A stretch of DNA of 64,000 bases from Aquipuribacter hungaricus (GTDB taxonomy: Bacteria > Actinomycetota > Actinomycetes > Actinomycetales > JBBAYJ01), in NCBI RefSeq assembly GCF_042663885.1, contig NZ_JBHSXV010000001.1, one strand, 5' to 3'. A program made the position numbers and the translations under genes. The stretch's first letter is position 1, and each line of letters opens with the position of its first letter. The notes under the pieces were generated by a model. That model was given only the letters and a program-made list of their open reading frames with translations, was not told the origin of the DNA and did no database searches. Shown piece by piece: positions 54,261-63,439 of the stretch.

Positions 54261-55528
54261 GAGGCGACCGTAGGACGCTCGGCGGGCAGTCGCGAAGCCC
54301 CGGCTGATGCACCGTCGTCGGCGGGGAGCGGTGGGCGCGTGACGCTGACAAGGACGGTTGACCAGTACGGGTGGTTGAGCACGTCGGGTACGTACTCGAC
54401 GGTCTTGCCGGTGCGAGGTGCGTGGACCATGCCGCCGCGGCCGTCGAAGAGGCCGTCGTGGCTGACCCGGCTGCCCCCGATGGCGAAGGACAGCACGTCA
54501 CCCGCTTGAGCCTGGGACGGGTCGACGCGCGTGCCCATGGCCTCGATGGCGACGGAGCTGTGCGGCAGACGAATGCCGGCGGCCTGATACCAGGCGTGCA
54601 GGATGAGTCCGGAGCAGTCGAAGCCGACGATCCCTGCGCCCTGGGCGAAGCCCTCCGAGGGACCGGAGATCGTGCCCCCTCCCCAGGAGTAGGGCGTGCC
54701 GATCCACTGCGCAGCCGCGTTGACGGCCACCTGACCGACGTCCTCCCCGGGTAGCGCGGCGAAGTCGGCCGGGATGGCGCGAGTCGCACACGGGTCCACG
54801 GCAGCGCCAGCAGCTGGCTGGACACCGCGGGGCTCCGGGTCCGGAGACGCAGCCGGGCTGGGAGGCTGCGCGGCCGGGACGGTGGTACTGCTCAGCGCGG
54901 TGAAGATCTCGCCCGCCAGCGGCTCCCAGCGGGCGTAGGCGTTGGGGAAGGCGGAGCGCTGCACCTTCTGCGCGGCGATGGTGAGGGGCATCTGCTGCCA
55001 GCCGGGGACCTGGACGAGGGTGTCGTAGAACTTGCCGGCGGCGTAGCTGGGGTCCATCAGCTCGTCGAGGGTGCCCCACCAGGGGTACTGCTGCTGAAAG
55101 ACGTTGACGCTGCCGTGGTCGCGGCCGACGGCGTCGTGAGGGTAGTTCAGGGAGCGCGAGACGTCGCGCTGGTCGGGGCGGAGCTGGCCGGTGCCGTCGT
55201 TGGCGTAGTTACGGAACTTGGACTCCTGCGCGGCGACAGCCAAGGCGACGCGGATGCCCTGCTCGGGTATGCCCTTCTGCCGGCCGACCTCCACGATTGT
55301 GGCGGCGTGCTGGAGCTGGGTCTGGTCGAGGCCGGCGATGGAGAGCCCGGTCGGGTTGATGGTGACAGTGCATTCGCCTCGGACGTCGGTGGCCTCTTCC
55401 TCGAGCGTGGAGCTCATGAGCGCGGAGCCGACGCTAAGGCCGAGCAGCAGCGGGACGGCCAGGGCCACCGCGACGAGCTTCTTCCACGGCACGGCACCGG
55501 CGGCGCGAAGCGCGAGGGCTTCCCACAT
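54257..55528 (-). CDS. Cell-wall hydrolase of the T4SS: lytic transglycosylase-like plus NlpC/P60 domain
   Basis: 423 residues. One N-terminal membrane anchor (KKLVAVALAVPLLLGLSVGS) precedes a lysozyme-like domain (about 65-200) with VALAVAAQESKFRNYANDG and SVNVFQQQYPWWGTL. After a Pro-rich linker comes an NlpC/P60 domain with catalytic Cys in GFDCSGLILHAWY and His in SRVSHDGLF...GGMVHAP. It opens peptidoglycan for the conjugation channel, like TcpG/Orf14 of Tn916-type systems. Overlaps both neighbours by 1-4 bp. Confidence 0.88.
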   Translation of the reverse strand: MWEALALRAAGAVPWKKLVAVALAVPLLLGLSVGSALMSSTLEEEATDVRGECTVTINPTGLSIAGLDQTQLQHAATIVEVGRQKGIPEQGIRVALAVAAQESKFRNYANDGTGQLRPDQRDVSRSLNYPHDAVGRDHGSVNVFQQQYPWWGTLDELMDPSYAAGKFYDTLVQVPGWQQMPLTIAAQKVQRSAFPNAYARWEPLAGEIFTALSSTTVPAAQPPSPAASPDPEPRGVQPAAGAAVDPCATRAIPADFAALPGEDVGQVAVNAAAQWIGTPYSWGGGTISGPSEGFAQGAGIVGFDCSGLILHAWYQAAGIRLPHSSVAIEAMGTRVDPSQAQAGDVLSFAIGGSRVSHDGLFDGRGGMVHAPRTGKTVEYVPDVLNHPYWSTVLVSVTRPPLPADDGASAGASRLPAERPTVAS

Positions 55529-56061
55529 CAGGGGGCTCCGGCGGCGTCGGGCCCGTCGACGGGCTGCAGGTCGTCGAGCAGCCAGCCCGTCTCGTCCTGC
55601 ACAAGGAGGGCGACTAGCGCGGTGCCGTCCTCAAGCTGGACGTCGACGAGGGCCTGGCCGTCGGCCTCGACGCGGAGGCTGGTCTCCGTGAGGGGCGAGG
55701 TGGGAACTCGGGAAGGTTCGATGTCCGCTGCTGCCTGCTGATAGGCAGGTGTGGCTGTCGTGGCCAGGCCGTTCGACCGGGCGGCCAGGTCTTGTTGCTG
55801 CCAGGCGACCACGGCGTCGGCCGCGACGATCTCCGGCTCGGTGGCTTCGGGGCTACCTGCACCGGTGGACGCGCTTGGGTTAGGTGCGGGATCAGTCTCG
55901 GACTCAGGCGTCGCGAGCGGGGCGTCGCTGGGGGCGGCCGGTGGGAGCGCTGGCACTGCCTGGGGGTCGTTGGTTGATCTGCCGAGCAGGACTGCCGTGA
56001 GGGCACCAGCGCCCAAGACGACGGCTGCGGCGAGGCGCGGTCCCCGTGCGGCAAGCATCAA
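55528..56061 (-). CDS. TcpC/VirB8-like single-pass T4SS protein
   Basis: 177 residues. N-terminal membrane helix (LAAAVVLGAGALTAVLLG), a Pro/Ser/Thr-rich linker and a C-terminal domain (about 80-170). That domain, VVAWQQQDLAARSNGLATTA then VDVQLEDGTALVALLVQDE, looks like the NTF2-type fold of TcpC/VirB8. Weak sequence evidence; the call leans on position between the VirB6 and NlpC/P60 genes, as in Tn916 and pCW3. Confidence 0.6.
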   Translation of the reverse strand: MMLAARGPRLAAAVVLGAGALTAVLLGRSTNDPQAVPALPPAAPSDAPLATPESETDPAPNPSASTGAGSPEATEPEIVAADAVVAWQQQDLAARSNGLATTATPAYQQAAADIEPSRVPTSPLTETSLRVEADGQALVDVQLEDGTALVALLVQDETGWLLDDLQPVDGPDAAGAP

Positions 56062-58022
56062 CGTGCCTGGGAGGTGGCGGAGGTGACCTCGCCGGCGACG
56101 ACCGCACGGTCGGTGTCGGCAAGGTCGACGACGGGGCCGTCGAGGGTGTGGATGACGGCGACGCTACGGCCGTCCACGACCACCGGATCGAAGTCCAGCA
56201 GCGGTGCCATCTCAGGCCGCCGGTCCGATGTCCGGGGGTCGACGTCGTCAGGCTCGGCAGGACCTCGAGCAGACCTTGAGGCCGATTCGGGGACGACGGC
56301 GCGGCGGGGGCCGGGCAGCGGCCGGGGCATAGCGGAGCGTGGGCCTGTCAGAGCGGGTGCCGGAGCCGGACCGGGGAGCTCGGCCGGGGGACCGCTGCGG
56401 TCGACGGCTCGCTCGTCGTACGCGGGCGCGGCGACGTGCTCGGGTCGGATCTCGCCGGGCCCGTAGCGGTAGGGCTCGAAGGGGACGGTGGGCGTGTTGC
56501 CGGGCGTGGTGGCTTGTTCGGCGGCTGCGGTGGCGCGGTTGCCGGCGAAGACGCCGAGGGCGACGGTGCCGGCGCGGCTGACGAAGCTGGTGGCGCCGCG
56601 CTTGGTGCGGGCGTACTCGGCGCGGGTGGTCTTCACGGCGTCGGTGCCGCGGACCATGGTCGTCAGGCGCCGGTAGGGGCTGAGGATGATCCACATCGCG
56701 ATGCCGACGAGGAACGCGAGCAGGATGCCGAGCAGGGCAGGCAGGCCCGTGTCCGGGGACAAGAAGACCCCGTAGAGGTAAGCGGTGACCGCGGCGCCGA
56801 CGGCGAACACGATGCTGTTGATCAGCGCAGCGGCGCAGAGGCTGAGGACCCCGCGCAGGGTGCCGCGCAGCAGCAGGGCGATGAGCGCGACGAGGGGCAG
56901 GAACATGACGACGAGCCGGATGATCAGGTAGCTCATGGCCACGAGGACGAGGCTCATGACGAGGATGGGCAGGATGCCCATGAGGGCGAAAGCGACGATG
57001 GCGTGCCCGATCCGGTCCAGGCTGCGGGCGCCGGTGAGGTACTCGTAGGCGTCGGGGTCGCTGGCCTTGATCGCCTCGGCGGCCTCGCGCCACTGGTCCT
57101 GCTTGGCCTCGATGAGCTCGGCGCCAGCGCCGTTGGGGTCGGTGCGGACGACGTCGGTCTCGGCCCAGGTCAGGGTGGAGGCGGTGAAGAGGACGGGGCC
57201 GTACTCGCGGGCGGTGGAAGAGGTGGTGTCGCCCAACGTCCCGGCGACCCAGCGGTCGTAAAGGATTGCGTCGACGAGCGGCCGGACGGTGGCGGCGCTC
57301 GGGTCGGCGCCCTCGGTCCCGACGATGGCGCGGTTCACCGACGTGATGGCCCCCGAGGTTACGGAGTCGGTGAGGTCGGCGACCCGGGTGGGGTAGTTGG
57401 CGGCGAACGCGGCCAGCGTGGCGGCGACGAGGACGAGGGTGCCGGTGCTGATGGCGGCGGACAGCCGTGCCCGGCGGATGCTGACGATCATGACCACGCC
57501 GACGGCGACGGCGAGGACGGGGAAGAACGGCTGCGTGAAGCCCTCGTACAGGGCGTTGGAGACGTAGCCGACGGGGGCGTCGAGCTGGTCGAGCCAGGTC
57601 TGGTTGTAGACGACGTCGGCGAGGGTGGCGACGAACCCGACGGCCAGGACGGGCCAGGCCATGATGCTGTTGGCGGTCGAGGTGAGGGCGGAGTTGGTGG
57701 CCTGGCCGGGGCCGGGGACGCAGGAGTCGACGTACATCGACCAGCGGTAGCCGGCGAGGCCGGTCGTCTCGTAGACACCGGTCGTGGCGCCTTCGGCGAA
57801 CGGGTCGGCCTCGAGCGGTGGCGGGTCGGTCGGGCGGGGGGTGATGAAGCCGCTGAACCCGCGGTCGGGGGACTGCGGTACGGGCGGGTTCTGGCACGAC
57901 GGCAGCCCGGGGATGGGAAGCATGGGGACCGCGGCGGACGCTGGCGCTGCCCCAAAGAGGATTGCGACGACGAGCATCCCCAGGACTGCGAGCACCCGGG
58001 ACACGACCGGCCGGTGGCTCAC
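56058..58022 (-). CDS. VirB6/TcpH-like polytopic T4SS membrane protein
   Basis: 654 residues. Signal peptide (VLGMLVVAILFGAAPASA), an extracellular Pro-rich part, and about seven helices including FPVLAVAVGVVMIVSI, RHAIVAFALMGILPILVMSLV-type segments and LPALLGILLAFLVGIAMWII. The long cytoplasmic C-terminal tail is rich in Pro/Ala/Arg. It forms the inner-membrane channel of the secretion system. Overlaps the VirB4 gene end and the next gene by 4 bp each. Confidence 0.82.
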   Translation of the reverse strand: MSHRPVVSRVLAVLGMLVVAILFGAAPASAAVPMLPIPGLPSCQNPPVPQSPDRGFSGFITPRPTDPPPLEADPFAEGATTGVYETTGLAGYRWSMYVDSCVPGPGQATNSALTSTANSIMAWPVLAVGFVATLADVVYNQTWLDQLDAPVGYVSNALYEGFTQPFFPVLAVAVGVVMIVSIRRARLSAAISTGTLVLVAATLAAFAANYPTRVADLTDSVTSGAITSVNRAIVGTEGADPSAATVRPLVDAILYDRWVAGTLGDTTSSTAREYGPVLFTASTLTWAETDVVRTDPNGAGAELIEAKQDQWREAAEAIKASDPDAYEYLTGARSLDRIGHAIVAFALMGILPILVMSLVLVAMSYLIIRLVVMFLPLVALIALLLRGTLRGVLSLCAAALINSIVFAVGAAVTAYLYGVFLSPDTGLPALLGILLAFLVGIAMWIILSPYRRLTTMVRGTDAVKTTRAEYARTKRGATSFVSRAGTVALGVFAGNRATAAAEQATTPGNTPTVPFEPYRYGPGEIRPEHVAAPAYDERAVDRSGPPAELPGPAPAPALTGPRSAMPRPLPGPRRAVVPESASRSARGPAEPDDVDPRTSDRRPEMAPLLDFDPVVVDGRSVAVIHTLDGPVVDLADTDRAVVAGEVTSATSQAR

Positions 58023-58996
58023 GCGATGCTCCAGTCCACGGCGTCGGCGTCGGCGTCCAACTCCGTAACGGCGACGGCAGGGCGCAGGTCCACGGTGGGC
58101 GCGGCCTCGACGGTGTGCAGGGCCCGCCTGCCGGTGCGCTGCTCGACGAGCTGGGCTTCTGTGGGTGCGGTGGTGGGGTTGCCGACGGCGGTGGTGTCGA
58201 GGGCGTCGAGGACGTGCTGGAGGTGGCCGAGGTCCCAGCGGACACGTTCGGTGTAGCCGTCGGCGTCACGCAGGATGAAGTCACGCGCCCCGGTGCGGCC
58301 GCGGCCGACGTTCGGGCGGAGTCCGCCGAGGGCGAGGGTGGCGACGGCGCGTTCGTAGCCGAGGCCGGTGGGGATGCGGGCGAGCTGGAGCGCGCCGGCG
58401 GCTCCGGCGGGGTCTTCGATGCCGCCGATGACGCACTCGTCGATGAGGCCGCCGGCCTCGAGGCTGAGCAGGTCGCTGGGCTTCTGGGAGGCGGCGAGGA
58501 CGCGGGTGTTCCACTTGCGCGAGTCGCGGGCAAATCGTTCGACCAGGGCGCGGCCGGCGGGGGTGCGGCGCAGGGCGTGGGCCTCGTCGATGACGACGAC
58601 CTTCCGTTCGCCCATGCGTCGGCCGTAGACCCGTCGGGAGGCGTAGTTGGCGGCGAGGCTGAGCAGGGGGACGCTGATCCGTTCGTCCTCGCTCCAGTTC
58701 GTCTCCTCCGCGTCCGGCTCCGGGAGGGTGAGCCCGCCGAGGGTGAAAACCAGCAGCGTCGGCTCAGGTGCGCCGTGGGCAGCGCGGGCGGCGCGGTTCT
58801 CGGCGAGGTAGCCGACCTCGAAGAACAGTCGGGCTGAGGGGAACTCGGACATGTCGGTGAGGACGTCGTAGATCTCGTGGTCCGCGTCGCGGGGGTCGCG
58901 CTTGATCTCCTGCAGCACGCTCATGAGTGAGGCGGTGTGTTGGCCGCCGACGGCGCGGACCGCGGAGCGGACGATGAGGCTGGCGTCCCGGGGCAC
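58019..58996 (-). CDS. VirB4-type ATPase, C-terminal part (after a frameshift)
   Basis: Reads on from RDASLIVRSAVRAVGG with Walker B in RKVVVIDEAHALRRTPAGR and the RecA C-lobe (RKWNTRVLAASQKPSDLLSL, then DECVIGGIEDPAGAAGAL). The matching Walker A lies in the other frame (58764-60818), so the two halves are one VirB4/TcpF ATPase. Its GTG at 58996 has no ribosome site of note. Together the halves give ~930 residues, normal for the family. The frames differ by one base near the C3-G4 run at 58987-58993. Confidence 0.8.
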   Translation of the reverse strand: MPRDASLIVRSAVRAVGGQHTASLMSVLQEIKRDPRDADHEIYDVLTDMSEFPSARLFFEVGYLAENRAARAAHGAPEPTLLVFTLGGLTLPEPDAEETNWSEDERISVPLLSLAANYASRRVYGRRMGERKVVVIDEAHALRRTPAGRALVERFARDSRKWNTRVLAASQKPSDLLSLEAGGLIDECVIGGIEDPAGAAGALQLARIPTGLGYERAVATLALGGLRPNVGRGRTGARDFILRDADGYTERVRWDLGHLQHVLDALDTTAVGNPTTAPTEAQLVEQRTGRRALHTVEAAPTVDLRPAVAVTELDADADAVDWSIA

Positions 58997-60818
58997 GGCG
59001 GATCTCCGGCGGGAGAAGCAGACGCAGGGTGTCGGTGGCCAGCTGCAGCCGGCGACGCTGGGCCAGGTGCCGGGCGTCGGTGTAGACCTCGTCGAGCATC
59101 GCCTCGTACTCGGCGCCGGTGAGGCCGATGAGCCTCTCGTCGTCCACGAGGTTGGCCCGTTCTGGTTCGGGGACCGCCGTGTACGGCGAGAGGGTGCCGG
59201 GGGCGGAGCGGAGCAGGTCGATGTGCTGGGAGACGTCGGCGATCTGAGGGATACGGGTGAGCCGGGCCAGCGGGCCGGACGGGTCGAAGATGGTGGTGCT
59301 AATCCCGCGGAGGGTGGCGTCGTAGGCCAGCGAGCCGACGACGACGGACTTGCCGGACCCGAGCCCGCCGATGACGGGGGTGAACCCGGACCGTTCGCGG
59401 ACCTCCATCGCGTGGTGCAGGTTCCACGCGACCGCGCGGCGGGAGGTGCCGACGGTGTAGCCGATGTAGGAGCCGTCGCGGGTGCCGACCGTGCTGGAAA
59501 GGTGGGGCAGGGCGCCGGCGAGGAGCTCGGTCTTGCCGCGGCGGCGGTGGGCGCTGGATGCGGCTGGTTCGCCGGGGACGAACTCGCGGTGCAGGCCGTG
59601 CTGGTCGGGGTCGCGGTGGAGCTCGATGCGGTACTCGCGGTAGCGGTTGAGGACGGTGTTGACGCGGTCCTCGAGCTCGGCGGGTGAGGAGGCGGTGACG
59701 CCGGTGTGGAAACGGCCGTCGACCCGGGCCACGGCGTGGGCGCCGCCGTCGGCGATCTCGTCGGCGGTCGCGCGTGCCTGCTCCCCGGTGCGGCGCAGGG
59801 CCGGCGGGACCTCGACGGAGCTGCTGGCGATGTACTGCTGCTCCTGATCGACGACCTGGTCGATCCGGGTCTGCATCGCAGTCGCGGCCTCGCGGCCGGA
59901 GAGCAGCCGAACCTGAGCGGACCACTCGACGGGGAAGGGCAGGGAGTCGGCGTAGGCCATCCACGGCAGGTGGGTCTGAGGGATGATCAGGTTCTCCATC
60001 CGCCCGACGGTGAGGACGGTGGCGTACCGCTCGAGCGGGATGGCGTCGCCCGTGCGCTGGGGGCGGGCGACTAAGCGGACGTAGGGCTTGCCGGGGGACG
60101 GGTCGACGTCGAGGGTGCCGGTGAACATGGTCAGGTCGGACGTCTCGACCGGGACGGTCATGCCGTCGACGACGGTGTGCGGCTGCGGGAGCCCCAGGCC
60201 CAGGCTGCGGTGGACGAGCCACTCGACCTCGTGCTGCTCAGCCTGCACGGCGTCAAGGCCGGGGAAGGCCATGAGCGCGTCGACGCGGACCAGGTCGGCG
60301 TCGACCTTCGCGCGGGTGCGGGCGGTGATGCGGTCGCCGCGGTGGGCGGGGGTGAGGCTGACGCCGACGTAAGTCTCGGTGTCAGAGAACGTCGACCCGC
60401 GCAGGTGGCGCTGCACGTCGACGAGGTGCTGCCCCCAGTCGTCGCGGCTCGACGGGTGGGGGGTGTCCTCGGCCAGCGCCTTCGCCCACTGGTGGATCGG
60501 GTAAGGGCGCTGGACGGTCCGGATGTGGAGGTTTCGGCCCGCGAGGGCGGAGTACGTGTCGCCGATCTGCCGGATGAGGTTCTCGCGCCGGTCGTCGCCC
60601 TGCCACGACCACTGCTGTGGTCCTAGCCGGTACCAGGCACGCAGCCCGTTCCGGGTGATCGAGATGCAGCCTTCGATCCCGCGCAGTGCGAGCGGCAGCG
60701 GCGGGAAGTCGACACCACCGCCGGCGACGGGAGCACCCAGGAGCCGTGCGAACGGCTGTGGCCTGGGGCGCCGGGTGGCGCCAGCGCGGCGGCGGAGCAG
60801 CCGTGTGGTTGCGGTCAT
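58764..60818 (-). CDS. VirB4-type ATPase, N-terminal part (frame lost near 58990)
   Basis: From the ATG at 60818: the VirB4 N-terminal domain, then Walker A TPVIGGLGSGKSVVVGSLA (Lys490), FDPSGPLARL and YTDARHLAQRRRLQLATDTL. After LLLPPEIRRA (about 58990) the frame becomes Arg/Pro-rich until the stop at 58764. Removing one base from the CCC/GGGG run restores RRARDASLIVRSAV and continuity into the other frame. As read, the transfer ATPase is broken, unless this is a sequencing error. Separated by 1 bp from the TcpE-like gene. Confidence 0.82.
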   Translation of the reverse strand: MTATTRLLRRRAGATRRPRPQPFARLLGAPVAGGGVDFPPLPLALRGIEGCISITRNGLRAWYRLGPQQWSWQGDDRRENLIRQIGDTYSALAGRNLHIRTVQRPYPIHQWAKALAEDTPHPSSRDDWGQHLVDVQRHLRGSTFSDTETYVGVSLTPAHRGDRITARTRAKVDADLVRVDALMAFPGLDAVQAEQHEVEWLVHRSLGLGLPQPHTVVDGMTVPVETSDLTMFTGTLDVDPSPGKPYVRLVARPQRTGDAIPLERYATVLTVGRMENLIIPQTHLPWMAYADSLPFPVEWSAQVRLLSGREAATAMQTRIDQVVDQEQQYIASSSVEVPPALRRTGEQARATADEIADGGAHAVARVDGRFHTGVTASSPAELEDRVNTVLNRYREYRIELHRDPDQHGLHREFVPGEPAASSAHRRRGKTELLAGALPHLSSTVGTRDGSYIGYTVGTSRRAVAWNLHHAMEVRERSGFTPVIGGLGSGKSVVVGSLAYDATLRGISTTIFDPSGPLARLTRIPQIADVSQHIDLLRSAPGTLSPYTAVPEPERANLVDDERLIGLTGAEYEAMLDEVYTDARHLAQRRRLQLATDTLRLLLPPEIRRAPGRQPHRPLRGPRRRRPTHRLTHERAAGDQARPPRRGPRDLRRPHRHVRVPLSPTVLRGRLPRREPRRPRCPRRT

Positions 60819-60819
60819 G

Positions 60820-61176
60820 TCAGTCCCCCGGGAAGACGTGCGTGCGCGGTGCGGCTCTGCGCGCGGTGTGGCGGCAGCGGAGCCAGTGGCGAGCAGCTCG
60901 CACCTCGCCGCGTGCATAGGCGAGCCACGAGATAAGCGGGCGTTCGGCGGTGAAGTGCGGGGCGAGCAGGTAGCCGACGACGAACCCCGTAGCCAAGGCG
61001 TAGAGCCCTCCCGGCCACAGGCCGAAGACGGGTAGCAGCGGGATCGAGACGAGGAAGGTGACGGCGGCGCCGATGGCCAGGACGCTGTACCGGGGCTGGC
61101 CGATGACGGTCCAGCCGCGCAGGTCGATCAGGCGTGGCTGGTATCGCCAGATGGCGTCGTCGTTGCTGATCAGCAC
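60820..61176 (-). CDS. TcpE/VirB3-like small membrane protein (118 aa)
   Basis: N-terminal WRYQPRLIDLRGWTVIGQPR, two close membrane helices (VLAIGAAVTFLVSIPLLPVF, LWPGGLYALATGFVVGYLLA) and a basic cytoplasmic tail. Size, topology and position directly upstream of VirB4 match TcpE of Tn916/pCW3-type systems. Confidence 0.7.
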   Translation of the reverse strand: MLISNDDAIWRYQPRLIDLRGWTVIGQPRYSVLAIGAAVTFLVSIPLLPVFGLWPGGLYALATGFVVGYLLAPHFTAERPLISWLAYARGEVRAARHWLRCRHTARRAAPRTHVFPGD

Positions 61177-61183
61177 GGCTGCC

Positions 61184-61450
61184 TCACGCGAGCAGCCAGT
61201 TCAGGACGTCGTCGCTGGTGCCGGTGATGAGCGGGACGCTGATGCCGGCGATGAGCAGCGCGATGATGACGATGGCGAAGGTGCCGAGCGCGTCGCCGAT
61301 GCTCGAGCGCTTCACACCGAACAGCACGATGATCGCGACCACCACGAGGCCGACGCCGAGCAGCTGCAGCAGCAGCGACTGGATGCCGTCCACGTTGACC
61401 GGAGCGGCCGAGGCTGGCGCGGCGAGCAGAGCGGGAAGTACAGAGTTCAT
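61184..61450 (-). CDS. Pilin-like/VirB2-like small membrane protein (88 aa)
   Basis: From the ATG at 61450 with GGAG upstream. A short signal-like N-terminus is followed by two helices (LLLQLLGVGLVVVAIIVLFG and FAIVIIALLIAGISVPLITG) separated by a basic loop VKRSSIGDALG. This is the layout of VirB2/TrbC-type or Orf-type conjugation peptides. First gene of the T4SS operon. Confidence 0.68.
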   Translation of the reverse strand: MNSVLPALLAAPASAAPVNVDGIQSLLLQLLGVGLVVVAIIVLFGVKRSSIGDALGTFAIVIIALLIAGISVPLITGTSDDVLNWLLA

Positions 61451-61813
61451 GACAGGTCTCCTCAAACGAGGTCAGACCGGTGGATCCCCCGAGCCACTAC
61501 GACCCTGGTCCACCGGGCGGGTGGGATGGCAGAGACGAACCGACGTGACTTGCACCCATGTGGGCGGGTTCGACGGTAGCGACCACGTCGCTCTCCGTGT
61601 GAGCGACACGACGGTCTGTGGACAGCGGTCATACCCGTTATCCGAATGGCCTGGGAGAGAATGGCGACGGCAGGTCAGCCGCGCGACCTCCGCCCCTGCT
61701 ACACGGTAGCCAGGTTCAGGCCCACCTGTCTAGACGAGCCAACCCGAGGCGACCTGTACGGCTGATCGGGTCTGTTGCTAGGCCGAGTAGGCGGAGAGGG
61801 CCGTGCACGCTCA
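61451..61813. promoter_or_regulatory. Divergent promoter region of the T4SS operon and the HEPN/coiled-coil gene
   Basis: 363 bp without a convincing gene, between the minus-strand pilin-like gene and the plus-strand gene at 61814. It holds one GntR-type operator copy (61724-61736). No clear -10/-35 boxes were identified. Confidence 0.5.
61724..61736. promoter_or_regulatory. GntR-type operator upstream of the T4SS operon
   Basis: ACCTGTCTAGACG differs at one base from the pra copy ACTTGTCTAGACG. It lies 274 bp upstream of the first T4SS gene and 78 bp upstream of the divergent gene at 61814. Confidence 0.65.
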
Positions 61814-63439
61814 ATGGCCTCCGACGAGGCGTCGACGGACGATGACGTGACCGAACTACCAGAGCAGCACGAGCTCAGGATCCGCGTGCCCAGCGATCTA
61901 CACGTGGACAGCCTTCGGGGCGCGCTGGACGCCATATTGCGAATTGTCGGTCAGGACTTAGCGTCCAGATGCGCCCCACAGATGCACCGAGCCGTCGGCG
62001 AGACGTGGTCCGACGGGGTGCAAGCTTCGAGTGGGGTTGTGCAAGACCCAGCCTTTTGGCTTAAGGAACTATTGAATCCTGCTTCGCCGGCTAGAGCGGC
62101 GTTTCCGGGATGGCAGGTCTCGAGCAAGCATAAATTGGGAGAGGCGCTAAGCTTACGCAATCGCCTCGCCCACTATGACATGGGTTCAGAAGAGGCCATG
62201 CCTAGGTCGTGTGCTGCGGGCCTGGCAACCCTCAGTCGCCTGGCGAACACGCTTCGCCTCCCCTGTCGGCTCGAAGTCCAGGCTACTAGTGAGCAACTGC
62301 AACTTCTGCTCTCTGGTGAAGCAATTGTCCAACTATCCGTGGCAGAGGTCGCACGCCTAGTGGAAAGGCAAAGGGCGCTTGACGCTGAGAAGGATCGTGA
62401 GCGCGCCCGGGCAATCGCTGCCGAAGAAGAGCTGGAGCGGGTTCAAGACCGAGCCGCGGCTTTGGACGCGGAGCTTGCCTCGTACTCGGGCGTCGAGCAA
62501 GAGCGGCTTGTGCTTGTCGGACGACTTGAGGCCGCCCAGTCCTCGATCGTGCGACTTCAGCAGGAGAACGAGATTCGTGAGCGGCACCAGGTCATACTTG
62601 ATGAGACGGCCGGAGAATTGGCTGTCGAACAGGCGCGTGGATATACCCTCACCCCTCTCCTTGCCGAAACTTTCGCCCGACTGTACGCCGTCGCAATTGG
62701 GCTAGCGGGAACGTCCAGCGACTTCAAGGCACAACTTGACGGAATCGACGGAGGGCTTGCTCCAGATGCGTTGGAGCTCGTCAAGACCGCCCGAGAAGCC
62801 GCGGCGTCGATGGAGGACATGACCTCCGAAGTCATCGAATTGTTTGATGGCCTGGGAGTCCCAGAGCACCACGTGGTGGATGGCGAAGGGTCGGCGGCAG
62901 ATCTGAAGAGGCACATGGCCGCGTACAAGTCTCTCATCCGCACGAAAGCCTATGCGGACGAGGTGTCTCGGCTCGATGATGAAAGTCAACAAATGATTAG
63001 CGCACTGCAATCGCTGGGTGCGCGATGGCTCAACTTCGCAAAGAGGCGGAAGTGGCTGCAGCAACAGATTGACGAGTTCGTTAGAATCCGAAACGGAAGA
63101 AACGTTGTAGTCCCAGGCAATCAGTTTTCGGGTTCTGACGAGCTCCTGCGGCCCGGGGATGTGTGGCCCTACCTCCGTGGCGAAGACGTATGGGTGCTTT
63201 CTACCCTCCGCAAGAAAATCTGCCGGCCCAGGGGGCGTGAAGGCACGCTCGGCGATCGGGTGGGTCCAAAGCGCGAAGCGGAGCTGGTGGAAAGTTTCCT
63301 GCGGATTCGACCTGAGGGGGGACGACTCTGGATCGACGCCGACGGGGACGTCTGCACGCGTATTGGATCGTCGGACATCTACTTGGGCCGGGTCGACGAC
63401 GCGTCTAAGGCGCCACTGCCGATCAAGGTTCCGGCGTGA
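61814..63439 (+). CDS. HEPN (Swt1-like) and coiled-coil protein of unknown function
   Basis: 541 residues from the ATG at 61814; the ribosome site is weak, and an upstream in-frame TTG at 61775 is possible. The N-terminal ~150 residues contain FPGWQVSSKHKLGEALSLRN and the HEPN-type motif Arg115-xxxx-His120 (RNRLAHYD). Then comes a long coiled coil (about 180-285, VERQRALDAEKDRERARAIA) and a C-terminal domain with RRKWLQQQIDEFVRIRNGRN. No membrane segment. HEPN domains at the N-terminus of large proteins are common in defence and RNA-processing proteins. Low-GC codon use marks it as cargo. Confidence 0.6.
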   Translation: MASDEASTDDDVTELPEQHELRIRVPSDLHVDSLRGALDAILRIVGQDLASRCAPQMHRAVGETWSDGVQASSGVVQDPAFWLKELLNPASPARAAFPGWQVSSKHKLGEALSLRNRLAHYDMGSEEAMPRSCAAGLATLSRLANTLRLPCRLEVQATSEQLQLLLSGEAIVQLSVAEVARLVERQRALDAEKDRERARAIAAEEELERVQDRAAALDAELASYSGVEQERLVLVGRLEAAQSSIVRLQQENEIRERHQVILDETAGELAVEQARGYTLTPLLAETFARLYAVAIGLAGTSSDFKAQLDGIDGGLAPDALELVKTAREAAASMEDMTSEVIELFDGLGVPEHHVVDGEGSAADLKRHMAAYKSLIRTKAYADEVSRLDDESQQMISALQSLGARWLNFAKRRKWLQQQIDEFVRIRNGRNVVVPGNQFSGSDELLRPGDVWPYLRGEDVWVLSTLRKKICRPRGREGTLGDRVGPKREAELVESFLRIRPEGGRLWIDADGDVCTRIGSSDIYLGRVDDASKAPLPIKVPA

